64,000 bases of DNA from Eximiradius sp. Lineage in GTDB: Bacteria > Bacteroidota > Ignavibacteria > Kapaibacteriales > UBA2268. A model generated the notes under the pieces. That model was not told the origin of the DNA and ran no database searches. It saw only the letters and a list, made by a program, of their open reading frames with translations. Each line of letters begins with the position of its first letter. Position 1 is the first letter of the stretch. Both the position numbers and the translations under genes were made by a program. Of this stretch, positions 1-9,118 are shown in pieces. The stretch spans positions 186,001 to 250,000 of the forward strand of contig CAKZLY010000015.1 of NCBI GenBank assembly GCA_937127445.1. The letters run 5' to 3'.

Positions 1-637
1 GTTCGAAATAAAGTTGTTGACAACGTGAGACAATTGTTTGAAGCAGCATTTCTTTCTTTGAAGAAATGAGAATAATTGTTGTGCGTTCGTGAGGTTCTTC
101 TAATGTTTTGAGAAAAGCGTTCGAAGCTTCTGTTGTCATTTCCTCAGCATTAAATATTATTGCAACACGCCAACCTAAAATATTCGAGGTCATTGTTAAG
201 TTACGTTTTAATTCTCGAATAGCACTTATTTTTATTTGCGTTGCATTTGGAATAGAAATTTTATGGTAAATATTTTGTGATTTAGCTAAAATCTGTTCTC
301 TAACTAATTCAATTTGTTCATCGGATAATTTAGAAACGGCACTATCGACACTATCAGCATTCTTGGCTGGTGGGAGCGAGAAAATCAAATGCAAATTTGG
401 ATGTGAAAGATTTGCGAATTGCTTACAGGAACGACAATTGTCGCAAGCTGAGATAGAGTTTTCTTTGACAATAGGGTTTTGGCAGTTAAGAGTTTTTGCG
501 AATTCAATGGCAACTGCTGATTTACCAATCCCCTCTATCCCCCAGAAAAGATATGCACCTGCAACCTTTTTTTCGAGGATAGACTTTTGCAATATTTTCT
601 TACTTCTTTCGTGAGATATAATGTTTTTCCAAGACAT
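1..637 (-). CDS. holB: DNA polymerase III delta-prime subunit, C-terminus cut by window edge
   Basis: Reading the minus strand from the ATG at 637 gives an uninterrupted frame to base 2, about 212 residues; the C-terminus is outside the window. An AAA+ clamp-loader fold is shown by a P-loop (GIEGIGKS, residues 33-40), a zinc-module-like cysteine set (C52, C65, C68, C71), the motif LKTLEEP and the sensor motif SRC close to the cut end. This is the signature of HolB/DnaX proteins, which load the beta clamp (DnaN, also in this window) onto primed DNA. The N-terminus (WKNIISHERSKKIL) reads like delta-prime rather than DnaX, so holB is preferred. It is divergent from the E1 gene, with 76 bases between the two start codons. 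Confidence 0.85.
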   Translation of the reverse strand, partial: MSWKNIISHERSKKILQKSILEKKVAGAYLFWGIEGIGKSAVAIEFAKTLNCQNPIVKENSISACDNCRSCKQFANLSHPNLHLIFSLPPAKNADSVDSAVSKLSDEQIELVREQILAKSQNIYHKISIPNATQIKISAIRELKRNLTMTSNILGWRVAIIFNAEEMTTEASNAFLKTLEEPHERTTIILISSKKEMLLQTIVSRCQQLYFE

Positions 638-713
638 TTTCAATGTTTCAAAATATTTTTTGCGAAAATTTTAAGTAAATATAAATGTTTTTTTTAATAT
701 TTCAGAGAACAAT

Positions 714-2897
714 ATGGCAAAGAAAACTCAACCAATCAAAAAAAAATCCAATGAAGACTCACCTGAAAAAATAATGAGAAAAGCAATAGAAGACTCTAAT
801 AAAGATTCACCTTGCACCAAAACAGATGGAGAAAGCTGTTCCTCTAAAAATGTATATATTTCTAAGAAAGATAAAAATACGTATAAGGAATTAGGACTGA
901 CAAAAGATGATTTGACAAGAGCACTCAAAAACATGATGATGGCACGCTACACAGATGAAAAACATCTTACGCTTGTCAAACAAGGTAAATCATATTTTCA
1001 CATTGGTGGTAGCGGACACGAAGCAGTACAGACAGCAATTGGATTCCATCTTGAGAAATCTGCTTGGGGCTGGACTTATTATAGAGATTTAGCATTCGTA
1101 TATTCTCGTGGATTTACCCCAAAGGATTATTTCTTGCTGGCTTTCGGTAAAAAAGACGATCCTGCAACAGGTGGTAGACAAATGCCGGGACATTATGGAC
1201 ATCCGAAACTCAATTTACCAACTCAATCCTCACCAACAGGCACACAATTTTTAAACGCAGTGGGAACCGCTCTTGCCTCAAAAAAACTTGGTACAAATGA
1301 GATTGTTTACGTTGCATCGGGTGAAGGGACTACAAGCCAGGGTGAATTTTATGAAGCGGTGAATTGGGCATCGAGAGATAAATTGCCTGTTATTTTCTGT
1401 ATTCAAGATAATGGATATGCTATTTCTGTGCCCAAAGAAAAGCAATCAATGGGGGAAAGTGTAGGTCACACATTCTGCTGTTACCAAAATTTGAAAATGC
1501 TTACTTTCGATGGGACTGACTATCTTGCTTCTGTAAAAGCAGCTAAAGAAGCAATTGAATATATCAATAGCGGACGAGGACCGGTACTTCTGCATGCACT
1601 TGTGGAGAGACTTTTGCCACATTCTTCTTCTGACGACCATAGGAAATACAGAAAAGAAGATGAGTTAAATCGAATTTATACTGAGAATGATTGTATTAAA
1701 ATTTTGTCTAATTATCTTGTTGATTTTAATTTATCAAATGAAGACGAAATAAATAAACTATGGGATGAAGTAAAGAAAGAAATTGATGAGGCAGCAGATT
1801 GGGCTTGGGAGCAACCAGACCCAGTTGCAGAAGAATCAACTTTACACATTTTTGCACCCGAAGAAACAAGAAGTCTTCCTTATGCTGAAAGCGAACCAAC
1901 AGAAGGACAACCAATTGTGCTTGTAGATGCAGTCAATCATGCATTAGCAGAAGAAATGCGGCTTAATCCAAAGATGTTGATTTTCGGCGAGGACATAGCC
2001 GATCCGAAAGGTGGAGTATTCACTGCAACACGAGGATTGACAAATGAATTTGGTGAAGAAAGGGTGTTCAATTCACCTTTGGCGGAAGCTTCAATTGTTG
2101 GGGTAGCACTTGGACTTGCGGTACGTGGATTTAAGCCGGTTGTCGAAATACAATTTGGAGATTATATTTGGCCCGCATTCATGCAAATAAAAAATGAAGT
2201 GGCAACACTTCGTTATCGCTCGAATGGTGGATTTAGTTGTCCGATGGTAATAAGAGTTGCAGTGGGTGGATATATTCACGGAGGTTTGTGTCATTCACAA
2301 AATATTGAATCGATGTTTTCACACATTCCGGGGCTGATGATTGCATATCCGAGCAATGCTGCTGATGCCAAAGGTTTGTTGAAAACTGCTTGCCGATTGC
2401 AAGACCCCGTATTATTCCTTGAACATAAAGGGATGTATAGACTACCTTTTGCACGGGCAATTGAACCCGATGCTAATTATTTAATTCCGTTTGGTAAAGG
2501 GAAAATAGTGAAGGAAGGCAATGATTTAACAATCGTTACATATGGAATGGGTGTAAAGGACAGCATAACTGCAACCAAAAACTTTGAGAAAAACAACAGC
2601 AAAACAATAGAAATTATAGATTTAAGGACAATTATTCCGTGGGACACCGAATTAGTCCTTAATTCAGTTAGAAAAACTGGGAAATTATTGATTGTTCACG
2701 AAGATACAATGACAACTGGCTTTGGAGCAGAAATTGCAGCAACAGTTGGCGAGAAAGCTTTTCAATGGCTTGACGCTCCAATTGAACGTCTTGCAGCAAA
2801 AGATAGCCATATACCTTATGCTCCTGTTTACGAAGAAGATGTGCTCCCGAACGAAAAGAAGGTGTATGAAAAAATTGAGAAAATAATTTCATATTAA
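714..2897 (+). CDS. 2-oxoacid dehydrogenase E1, alpha and beta subunits fused
   Basis: Thiamine-diphosphate E1 component of a 2-oxoacid dehydrogenase complex (branched-chain 2-oxoacid or pyruvate), 727 residues with alpha and beta chains in one polypeptide. The alpha half carries the ThDP/Mg motif starting GEG at about residue 203 and ending QDNGYA, and the loop with HSSSDDHRKYR. The beta half (from about residue 395) carries FGEDIADPKGGVF, NSPLAEASIVG and the C-terminal transketolase-like domain. The first 75 residues are a lysine-rich, low-complexity extension. Fused E1 proteins of this kind are common in Bacteroidetes and are usually labelled 2-oxoisovalerate or generic dehydrogenase E1. 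The substrate cannot be fixed from sequence. An E3 (lpdA) is at 60438; no E2 is in the window. Confidence 0.9.
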   Translation: MAKKTQPIKKKSNEDSPEKIMRKAIEDSNKDSPCTKTDGESCSSKNVYISKKDKNTYKELGLTKDDLTRALKNMMMARYTDEKHLTLVKQGKSYFHIGGSGHEAVQTAIGFHLEKSAWGWTYYRDLAFVYSRGFTPKDYFLLAFGKKDDPATGGRQMPGHYGHPKLNLPTQSSPTGTQFLNAVGTALASKKLGTNEIVYVASGEGTTSQGEFYEAVNWASRDKLPVIFCIQDNGYAISVPKEKQSMGESVGHTFCCYQNLKMLTFDGTDYLASVKAAKEAIEYINSGRGPVLLHALVERLLPHSSSDDHRKYRKEDELNRIYTENDCIKILSNYLVDFNLSNEDEINKLWDEVKKEIDEAADWAWEQPDPVAEESTLHIFAPEETRSLPYAESEPTEGQPIVLVDAVNHALAEEMRLNPKMLIFGEDIADPKGGVFTATRGLTNEFGEERVFNSPLAEASIVGVALGLAVRGFKPVVEIQFGDYIWPAFMQIKNEVATLRYRSNGGFSCPMVIRVAVGGYIHGGLCHSQNIESMFSHIPGLMIAYPSNAADAKGLLKTACRLQDPVLFLEHKGMYRLPFARAIEPDANYLIPFGKGKIVKEGNDLTIVTYGMGVKDSITATKNFEKNNSKTIEIIDLRTIIPWDTELVLNSVRKTGKLLIVHEDTMTTGFGAEIAATVGEKAFQWLDAPIERLAAKDSHIPYAPVYEEDVLPNEKKVYEKIEKIISY

Positions 2898-2918
2898 TAA
2901 CACCATACTGGAATAATT

Positions 2919-3350
2919 ATGGGAAACAAAACTTTATGTATTATTAAACCCGATGCGGTAAGAAAAAAACACATCGGTGATATTATCAAAGCTATAATTG
3001 ATGCAAATTTTGAGATAATTGGGCTGAAAATGACAAAATTAACAAAAGAAAAAGCAAGTGTTTTTTATTCTGTACACAAAGGAAAGCCATTTTACAATGA
3101 TTTGATTGAATATATCACAAGCGGGCCGATAGTTGTAATTGCCTTACAGAAAGAAAATGCGGTAGAAGACTTCAGAAAATTGCTCGGATCAACTGACCCG
3201 AAAGAAGCAAGCGAAGGCACTTTACGTAAGAAATATGGCGAGAATAAATCCATCAATGCGGTTCACGGCTCGGATTGCGATGAAAATGCAGCAATTGAAC
3301 TATCAATTATGTTTGAGAAATGCGAGATGATGGATTGTTGTGGAATGTAA
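2919..3350 (+). CDS. ndk: nucleoside diphosphate kinase
   Basis: Transfers the terminal phosphate from ATP to other nucleoside diphosphates through a phospho-histidine. The 143-residue length is normal for the family. The N-terminal CIIKPDAV strand, the nucleotide-binding basic and aromatic residues, and the active-site motif NAVHGSD with its catalytic histidine are all present. The C-terminus is short and cysteine-rich (MMDCCGM). It lies 21 bases after the E1 gene and overlaps the next gene by 11 bases, so it is probably co-transcribed with both. Confidence 0.96.
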   Translation: MGNKTLCIIKPDAVRKKHIGDIIKAIIDANFEIIGLKMTKLTKEKASVFYSVHKGKPFYNDLIEYITSGPIVVIALQKENAVEDFRKLLGSTDPKEASEGTLRKKYGENKSINAVHGSDCDENAAIELSIMFEKCEMMDCCGM

Positions 3351-3888
3351 TAAATTTGGAAGAATTTCCAGAAAATTAATTGATAAAAATCCATATTGGA
3401 AATATTATGTGGATGAGTATCGGTTTCCCAATGGTAACATTGGGAAGTATTATCATATCGAGACTAATGGCTCGGTAATGATTGTCCCGATTTTAGATAA
3501 TGGATTATTTTTAATGACGCGGCAATATAGGTATTTAGATAAGAGGTACAGCTTTGAGTTTCCTGGTGGGGGAATTAAATCTGGAGATACGGTGGAAGAA
3601 GCAGCTCGTACAGAATTAATTGAAGAAACTGGAGCAATACCATCAGAAATTGTGCAAATTGGGAGATTTAATCCTTTTAATGGAGTTACCTCAGAAATAT
3701 GTAATGTTTTTTTTGCGAAAATATCTAATTTTGTTGAACAAAGGCTTGATGAAAGTGAAGAAATTGAGGTAATGAAATTTTCTTTGAATGATATTGTCAA
3801 TATGATAGAATCAGGTGAAATTTATGATGGGATGACAATTTCGGCATTTACGATATATTATGTTTCACAAATTTTAGCAAAAAAATGA
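3340..3888 (+). CDS. Nudix hydrolase, ADP-ribose pyrophosphatase-like
   Basis: A 182-residue Nudix protein, probably hydrolysing ADP-ribose or a similar nucleoside diphosphate derivative. The start is a GTG at 3340 inside the 3' end of ndk, with no better start before the conserved region. The N-terminal part (VPILDNGLFLMTRQYRY...FEFPGGG) is typical of NudF-type ADPRases. In the Nudix box the metal-binding glutamates of ELIEETG are intact, but the usual arginine before them is threonine and the first glutamate (GX5E) is aspartate. Catalysis may be retained because the EExxE core is kept. Its 3' end overlaps the next start by ATGA, indicating translational coupling. Confidence 0.88.
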   Translation: MECNKFGRISRKLIDKNPYWKYYVDEYRFPNGNIGKYYHIETNGSVMIVPILDNGLFLMTRQYRYLDKRYSFEFPGGGIKSGDTVEEAARTELIEETGAIPSEIVQIGRFNPFNGVTSEICNVFFAKISNFVEQRLDESEEIEVMKFSLNDIVNMIESGEIYDGMTISAFTIYYVSQILAKK

Positions 3889-4862
3889 GAGTTTTATTGA
3901 AAATCGCAATATTATTGATTACACCACTTTTTTTGTTTAGTCAGCAAAAAGGTCTTCCCGAAGGTCAAGCAACACCATCAGAAAAATTTCGCCTATCTTA
4001 TAAATTTGGGTTGAATATTTTTCATAATTATGTTTTTACTGAAGAATCAAAAATTATTAGAACAGACTTAAAAACAAATAAAGAAAGAGCTTTTCATAGA
4101 AAAGCACAAGTATTCATTACGTTAAGGCAAAACACCTTGCTGGAGAATGGATTTAACACAGTAAAGGTTTCTTTCGATTCAATACGTTATGAATTAGTTA
4201 CAGATGATGGGAAAAGGTATTATTATAATTCGCAAGATGATGAGGCGGTTTCGCCATATTCAACAAACGAGTTTTATAATTATTCAATTCTACTTGGCAA
4301 AGATTTTCTTATTACATATTCTCCCTATAATGAAGTAGTAAAAATTTTTGGAGAAATGCTTGACACACTTAAAGTTAGGTTTAATCATCCAGAAGATGGG
4401 ATAAAGGACCCGGAACTTAAATTTGTTTGGGATAGGATATTTCAACCAGGTTATCAAAAGCTTATTCCTGATTTATCAAAAAACTTAATACCTGAATTTT
4501 TAGTTTCGAAAACAGATGTCTGGAAGAGATTTTTCGACATTTTTGTTGATGGGGTGGTGCTTTCGGATACAGCAGAGGTGAAACTTGTTGATTTTTCTCC
4601 AAAAGAATATGTCATACAGGCAGAATTAAAGAACTTAAAAGGAACAAATTCAAAGAACAATGTGTATGGAATTAGCGAACTTGTAGATATATATAATATC
4701 CAAGGTAGTGGCACAATGAAAATGATAGTTTTGCCAAGAGGTGTAATCAAAGAATCGGAATTTGAAGGAAAACTTGAATATGAATTTGAATACGACGAAG
4801 TACCATACAAACAAAGCGTTCATACCAAATATTTCTGGAATCTTGATAAAATGTATAGATAA
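3885..4862 (+). CDS. secreted protein, DUF6263-like
   Basis: A 325-residue protein with a clear Sec signal peptide (hydrophobic residues 4-18, then SQQ) and no later membrane segments, so it is probably periplasmic. The middle alternates beta-strand-like stretches (VKVSFDSIRYELVTDDGKRYYYNSQ) followed by a GKDFLITYSPYNEVVKIFG segment, a pattern resembling DUF6263 proteins of Bacteroidetes. That family match is from memory and tentative; no enzymatic motif is visible. The start codon overlaps the Nudix stop (ATGA), and the stop is three bases before the HD gene. Confidence 0.6.
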   Translation: MRVLLKIAILLITPLFLFSQQKGLPEGQATPSEKFRLSYKFGLNIFHNYVFTEESKIIRTDLKTNKERAFHRKAQVFITLRQNTLLENGFNTVKVSFDSIRYELVTDDGKRYYYNSQDDEAVSPYSTNEFYNYSILLGKDFLITYSPYNEVVKIFGEMLDTLKVRFNHPEDGIKDPELKFVWDRIFQPGYQKLIPDLSKNLIPEFLVSKTDVWKRFFDIFVDGVVLSDTAEVKLVDFSPKEYVIQAELKNLKGTNSKNNVYGISELVDIYNIQGSGTMKMIVLPRGVIKESEFEGKLEYEFEYDEVPYKQSVHTKYFWNLDKMYR

Positions 4863-4864
4863 AT

Positions 4865-6082
4865 ATGATAGCCAATTTTGAACTTATCAATGAATTGTTT
4901 CGCGGATTTCACATTCAGCGATGGAATGATAGGGTTCGCCCTATGAATTTTTCGGAAATTGATAAGCATTCGCATAAATTAATCATAGCTTATGTGCTCG
5001 GCAAATACGAGGAAAAAGCAGGGAAGTTTGTTGATTGGGACAAACTGATACGAAATAGTATTTTCGAATTTTTAAGAAGAATAGTAATCTCGGACATTAA
5101 ATCACCGATTTACAGAGAAATCAAGAAAAACAAGGCAGTTTTTCAGAAATTAAACGAGTATATTTTTGAGCATCTAAAAGACAAAATTAAAAATGAAAAA
5201 ATAAATGAAGAACTTGAAAAGTATCTTTTCAGAGAAGAAGAGAATAATTTAACGGACAAGATAATCAATGCGGCACACATTTATTCGAGTTTTTGGGAAT
5301 TTCAAATAGTAAGGACAAGCAATCCAAATAATTTTCAAAATCTCAGTATTGAAACTGAATTATTACAGGAAATAAAAAAGTACACTGAACCACCGAATGA
5401 ATTAATAGGGATAAAGAAACTAATTGAACGAAATTCAATTACGAATTTTATTGATTTATGTGGACAGCTACGCTTTCAGATTAGATGGGCACAGACACCA
5501 CGTGTTCCGCAAACCTCAGTATTAGGGCATATGATGATGGTTGCAACTTTGGTGTATTTCTTCACTGCTGATTTGCAATTCTGCAAAAAAAGAATGTATA
5601 ACAACTTTTTTTGTGGACTATTCCACGACTTGCCGGAAGCGGTTACACGTGATATTATTTCACCGGTGAAGAGGTCCTCGCCTGAATTCGATAAATTAAT
5701 TTCTGATTTAGAAAAGACTTTAGCAGAACAAGAGATTTTCCCACACGTTGAACCAGACTGGATAGATGAATTAAAGTATTTCACACAAAATGAATTTGAG
5801 AATAAAATAAACATTAATAATACAATTATCATGGAGCAAACAAATTTTGAAATCTCTGAAAAATACAATAAAGATGAATTTAATCCTCTTGATGGTAATA
5901 TTGTACGATGGGCTGATCAACTTGCAGCATATTTAGAAGCTTGGCACTCAATAAATAACGGTATTAAATCGCAAGAATTAGTTTCATCGGCTATAAGTAT
6001 CTCTAATAAATATTTGAATTCTGACATTAATTTTATTGACATTAAAACATTATATAAAGAATATCAAAAAAAATTGGGATAA
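4865..6082 (+). CDS. HD-domain phosphohydrolase, YfbR-like
   Basis: A 405-residue HD-superfamily protein. The metal-site pattern sits in the C-terminal half: SVLGHMMMVATL supplies the first histidine, GLFHDLPEAVTRDI the HD pair, and WADQLAAYLEAW the distal aspartate. This arrangement (HDLPEAxTxD) matches the HD_3/YfbR class, whose known members remove phosphate from deoxynucleoside monophosphates. The N-terminal half (residues 1-200) is largely helical and may be a second, degenerate HD repeat: RPMNFSEIDKHSHKLIIAYVLG is a plausible decayed motif. With ndk and Nudix upstream in the same transcript, a nucleotide housekeeping role is likely but inferred. Confidence 0.8.
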   Translation: MIANFELINELFRGFHIQRWNDRVRPMNFSEIDKHSHKLIIAYVLGKYEEKAGKFVDWDKLIRNSIFEFLRRIVISDIKSPIYREIKKNKAVFQKLNEYIFEHLKDKIKNEKINEELEKYLFREEENNLTDKIINAAHIYSSFWEFQIVRTSNPNNFQNLSIETELLQEIKKYTEPPNELIGIKKLIERNSITNFIDLCGQLRFQIRWAQTPRVPQTSVLGHMMMVATLVYFFTADLQFCKKRMYNNFFCGLFHDLPEAVTRDIISPVKRSSPEFDKLISDLEKTLAEQEIFPHVEPDWIDELKYFTQNEFENKININNTIIMEQTNFEISEKYNKDEFNPLDGNIVRWADQLAAYLEAWHSINNGIKSQELVSSAISISNKYLNSDINFIDIKTLYKEYQKKLG

Positions 6083-6089
6083 AGATAAA

Positions 6090-6614
6090 ATGAAAACGTT
6101 AAAATTCATAATTATAGTTGTCACTTTTTTGTTTTTGGTTAAATGTAGTGATGATAATTCTGTTTCGGATGCGATACCATATAAAATAGAAGATTTGAAC
6201 AAGCTTCCTGGATATGGATGGTTTTACCAAGAATACGACAAGTATGATGTAGATACAAATTTAGTCAAGCTCATACAACATCAGTATAATTCATCAATTC
6301 ACAAGATATTGATATATAGTATGCCTTCGTGTGCTTGTCCTGGACGAAAGTATGAACGATTTCCACAATTTTATAAAATTTTGCAAAATGTTGGTATTAG
6401 CCACGATAAAATAGAATTCTATTCATTAAACTCATTACGTTCACGTCATTCTTATGATAGCGTTATCGTTGTTACAACATTGCCAGCATTTTATGTACTA
6501 AAACAAGGCAAGCCTGTGTATTCGATTGCTGATACGCTGGATTTTAACATTTACTATGGCAAGCAATATCCGATAAAATTAGAAGAATTATTATTAGAAG
6601 GGTTGAAAAAATAA
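6090..6614 (+). CDS. lipoprotein with possible thioredoxin-like fold
   Basis: An upstream in-frame ATG at 6036 would lie inside the HD gene; the ATG at 6090 is preferred because it starts a lipoprotein signal (MKTLKF..., lipobox ending FLVKC at C19). The mature protein has IYSMPSCACPGRKY, a cysteine pair in the position of a redox motif (CAC instead of CxxC), and later TLPAFYVLKQGKPVY, which looks like the cis-proline strand of thioredoxin folds. An outer- or inner-membrane-anchored redox or thioredoxin-like lipoprotein is suggested, not shown. Its stop shares a base with the next start codon. Confidence 0.6.
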   Translation: MKTLKFIIIVVTFLFLVKCSDDNSVSDAIPYKIEDLNKLPGYGWFYQEYDKYDVDTNLVKLIQHQYNSSIHKILIYSMPSCACPGRKYERFPQFYKILQNVGISHDKIEFYSLNSLRSRHSYDSVIVVTTLPAFYVLKQGKPVYSIADTLDFNIYYGKQYPIKLEELLLEGLKK

Positions 6615-7030
6615 TGGCTTATTGGATTGCAAAATCTGACCCCGAAACATATTCCGTATTTGATTTACAAAGAGATGGCAAAACGATATGGGATGGTGTT
6701 CGCAATTTTCAAGCAAGAAATAATTTAGCAAAAATGGCTATTGGAGATACTGTGCTGATTTATCACAGCAATACAGATAAATCAATTGTTGGGATTGCAG
6801 AAGTTACAAAAGAGGCTTTCCCAGACCCAACATCAGAGAACGTTCGTTGGTTAGCAGTCGAATTGAAATTTATTTCAATGCTTGAAAAACCAGTGAGCTT
6901 GGATACAATAAAGCAAGATAATATCTTAAATAAAATTGCATTGGTTAAGCAACAGCGATTATCTGTAATGCAGATTACAGAAAAAGAGTATAATAGAATT
7001 GTTGAATTTTCAAGAACAACAGAGGAATAA
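6614..7030 (+). CDS. EVE domain-containing protein
   Basis: A 138-residue EVE-domain (PUA-like) protein, the family that includes human THYN1. The signature is clear: AYWIAKSDPETYSVFDLQRDGKTIWDGVRNFQARNNL, then IGDTVLIYHSN and IVGIAEV, forming the aromatic-lined pocket. EVE domains are thought to recognise modified bases in nucleic acid. In bacteria they occur both as stand-alone proteins, as here, and fused to modification-dependent restriction enzymes. No restriction gene is adjacent, so a housekeeping role is more likely. It overlaps the upstream stop by one base. Confidence 0.93.
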   Translation: MAYWIAKSDPETYSVFDLQRDGKTIWDGVRNFQARNNLAKMAIGDTVLIYHSNTDKSIVGIAEVTKEAFPDPTSENVRWLAVELKFISMLEKPVSLDTIKQDNILNKIALVKQQRLSVMQITEKEYNRIVEFSRTTEE

Positions 7031-7031
7031 A

Positions 7032-7634
7032 ATGGCTTTTACATTTTTTTTTCGCGATAGACATACATTAGAACAACTAACGAGTTTTCTGCTGCCACAA
7101 ATCGATAGTTACGCAAAAATAAAAATTTGGGATGCCGGTTGTGCGATGGGACCGGAACCCTATACATTTGGGATCATTCTATGTGAAGCAATTGGTCCCG
7201 AAAAATATAAGAAAGTATCAATTTTAGCAACTGATATTGATGAAACAAGCAATTTTAAGGAAATAATTACACGCGGAGTTTATCCGTATTCTGATTTATC
7301 GCGAATGCCACCGAATATATTAGAAAAGTATTTCCACAAAATTGACGATTATGACAATTATCAAATTAATGATATAATTAGGAATAGTCTGTATTTCGAG
7401 CAACATGATCTTTTATCGTTGAAACCACTTGATACTGGGCTCAATGCAATTATTTGTAAAAATGTGTTATTACATTTTCAACCGGAAGAAAGAGTTAATG
7501 TAATCAAAATGTTTCATTCAGTATTACGTAACGATGGATTGTTAATTACTGAACAAACACAAACGCTTCCAGAAGAATGTTCTCACTTATTTGAAAAAGT
7601 ATGTTCTGATGCCAATATTTTCAGAAAGAAATAA
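7032..7634 (+). CDS. short CheR-like SAM methyltransferase lacking the N-terminal domain
   Basis: A 200-residue methyltransferase whose whole length matches the catalytic domain of CheR: FFFRDRHTLEQL at the start, the SAM motif IWDAGCAMGPEPYTFG, ATDIDE, then IICKNVLLHFQPEERVNVI and a final strand GLLITEQT. The start at 7032 follows the EVE stop by one base; an upstream in-frame ATG at 6999 would overlap the EVE gene. The CheR N-terminal helical domain and the beta subdomain that contact the receptor are absent. This may be an independent family rather than a truncation, because the ends are clean and the catalytic motifs are intact. It is far from the che cluster, which has its own full CheR at 37300. 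The substrate is unknown. Confidence 0.8.
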   Translation: MAFTFFFRDRHTLEQLTSFLLPQIDSYAKIKIWDAGCAMGPEPYTFGIILCEAIGPEKYKKVSILATDIDETSNFKEIITRGVYPYSDLSRMPPNILEKYFHKIDDYDNYQINDIIRNSLYFEQHDLLSLKPLDTGLNAIICKNVLLHFQPEERVNVIKMFHSVLRNDGLLITEQTQTLPEECSHLFEKVCSDANIFRKK

Positions 7635-7636
7635 TA

Positions 7637-8236
7637 ATGAAAGTTACATTACTAAAAAAAAATCCGAATAAATATACTTGCAATGCATATCTTGTACGTG
7701 GGGATTGGAATGCAATAGATGATGTAAACACTCTAATTGATATTGGCAGCGACAGTTATATTATTGATGAAATAGAGACAATTTCGACAGGTGTTGGGAA
7801 AAAGCGAGTAGAGCAAGTGGTACTTACACACGAGCATTTTGACCATTCGGGTGGATTGAAGGATATTATCAAGGCGTATAATCCGCAAAGGGTAATTGCA
7901 TATTCTATGATTAAAGGAGTTACAGAAAAAGCAAGAGATGGCAAATGGGTTCGCATAGGCGACCGCGACGCCCAAATTTTGCATACGCCTGGACACTCGC
8001 ACGATTCAATTTGTATTTACGTGCCTTCGGAAAAAGTTCTATTTTCGGGAGATATGCAATTACAAATAAAAACACCGGGTGGTTCATATACGAGAGATTA
8101 TTTTGATATTCTTGTTAGATTGGAAAGAATGAATATTCAGACTATTTATTCAGGACACGACGACCCAATCACATCAGGAATAAAAGAGATACTTGCACAA
8201 AGCATTGAAAATATTTTAAGAAGTAAAATAATATGA
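7637..8236 (+). CDS. metallo-beta-lactamase-fold hydrolase
   Basis: A 199-residue MBL-fold enzyme with the metal ligands in order: THEHFDHSGG (HxHxDH), HTPGHSHDSI (third histidine), FSGDMQ (bridging aspartate) and YSGHDDP (last histidine). The compact size and GHSHDS pattern resemble glyoxalase-II-like or related thioester hydrolases, but residues that would define the substrate are not clear. The gene is two bases after the CheR-like gene and overlaps the TraB/GumN start by ATGA, placing it in the middle of the same operon. Confidence 0.88.
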   Translation: MKVTLLKKNPNKYTCNAYLVRGDWNAIDDVNTLIDIGSDSYIIDEIETISTGVGKKRVEQVVLTHEHFDHSGGLKDIIKAYNPQRVIAYSMIKGVTEKARDGKWVRIGDRDAQILHTPGHSHDSICIYVPSEKVLFSGDMQLQIKTPGGSYTRDYFDILVRLERMNIQTIYSGHDDPITSGIKEILAQSIENILRSKII

Positions 8237-9108
8237 AAAAATCAATTATTCTATTGCTTTTTATTCTGTTTGTACTGAATACAAAGGCACAAGAGGAGCG
8301 TAGATTTTTTTTCTGGGAAATGACAGACAACAAGAGCAACAATGTAACATATTTACTTGGTTCAATACATTTAGGGAATAGCAGTTTATTCCCTTTACCA
8401 AAAATAATTGAAGAATCATTTGATAGAAGCAAAGTTTTAGTGCTTGAACTTGATTTAAATTCAATTGACCCATTTCAATTGGCGCATAGAGCTATGTATC
8501 TTGATGGCAGAACGCTTGAAAGTGCTTTATCTAAAAATACTTATCAAATGCTTATTAGAAAACTTGAAGAAAACGGTATTACCGAAGATATTGCTAATTT
8601 TTTTAAGCCCTGGTTTGCTGCAATGATTGCCAGTATTTCATATTACGAAGGAGAGGGATTGTCCGCTGAATATGGGATAGAATCTTATTTCCTAAAAAAA
8701 GCGAATGAAAAAGGCAAAACTCTTGCCGAGCTTGAAAATGTTGACGAGCAAATTAATGTGTTTGATGCAATGCCTGATAGTTTAAACGACTTAGTGGTAG
8801 AATACATTCTTTCAGGTGTAGCAAGTGGAAAAGAATTTGATACCGACAAGTTGCTTGAATGTTTTGTAAGTGGAAACGATCAAGAACTATCCAGTTATTT
8901 GTTTAAAGATGATAATCTTTCTGAAATTGATTTGCTATTTATGCAAAGATTATTAATCGATAGAAATATCAAAATGTCTGAGAAAATTGAGAATTATCAT
9001 AAATCGAATAAAATACACTTTGTGATTGCAGGCGCCGCTCATTTTCTTGGTTTAAATGGAATAATAGAAATTTTAAATAAAAAAGGCTATAGAATAAATA
9101 GACTTTAA
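8233..9108 (+). CDS. TraB/GumN family protein, exported
   Basis: A 291-residue protein with a signal peptide (hydrophobic residues 5-17, cleavage near TKAQ). It shows the family's two hallmark motifs: YLLGSIHLGNSSLFPLP near the N-terminus and VIAGAAHFLGLNGI near the C-terminus, with a conserved VLELDL glutamate between. TraB/GumN proteins are related to the TIKI metalloprotease fold, and the paired GxxH motifs would bind metal. The physiological substrate is unknown. It is the last gene of the overlapped run; a 68-base gap follows. Confidence 0.88.
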   Translation: MKKSIILLLFILFVLNTKAQEERRFFFWEMTDNKSNNVTYLLGSIHLGNSSLFPLPKIIEESFDRSKVLVLELDLNSIDPFQLAHRAMYLDGRTLESALSKNTYQMLIRKLEENGITEDIANFFKPWFAAMIASISYYEGEGLSAEYGIESYFLKKANEKGKTLAELENVDEQINVFDAMPDSLNDLVVEYILSGVASGKEFDTDKLLECFVSGNDQELSSYLFKDDNLSEIDLLFMQRLLIDRNIKMSEKIENYHKSNKIHFVIAGAAHFLGLNGIIEILNKKGYRINRL

Positions 9109-9118
9109 TAAAATTAAC

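Noticed and set aside
363..614. Plus-strand 83-codon frame at the left edge
   Set aside because: It lies antisense to holB, whose minus-strand frame has clear AAA+ motifs and runs unbroken across it.
7032..7634. Reading the short CheR-like gene as a truncated pseudogene
   Set aside because: It keeps all catalytic motifs, has a clean start and stop and sits in tight operon spacing, which fits an intact short family better.
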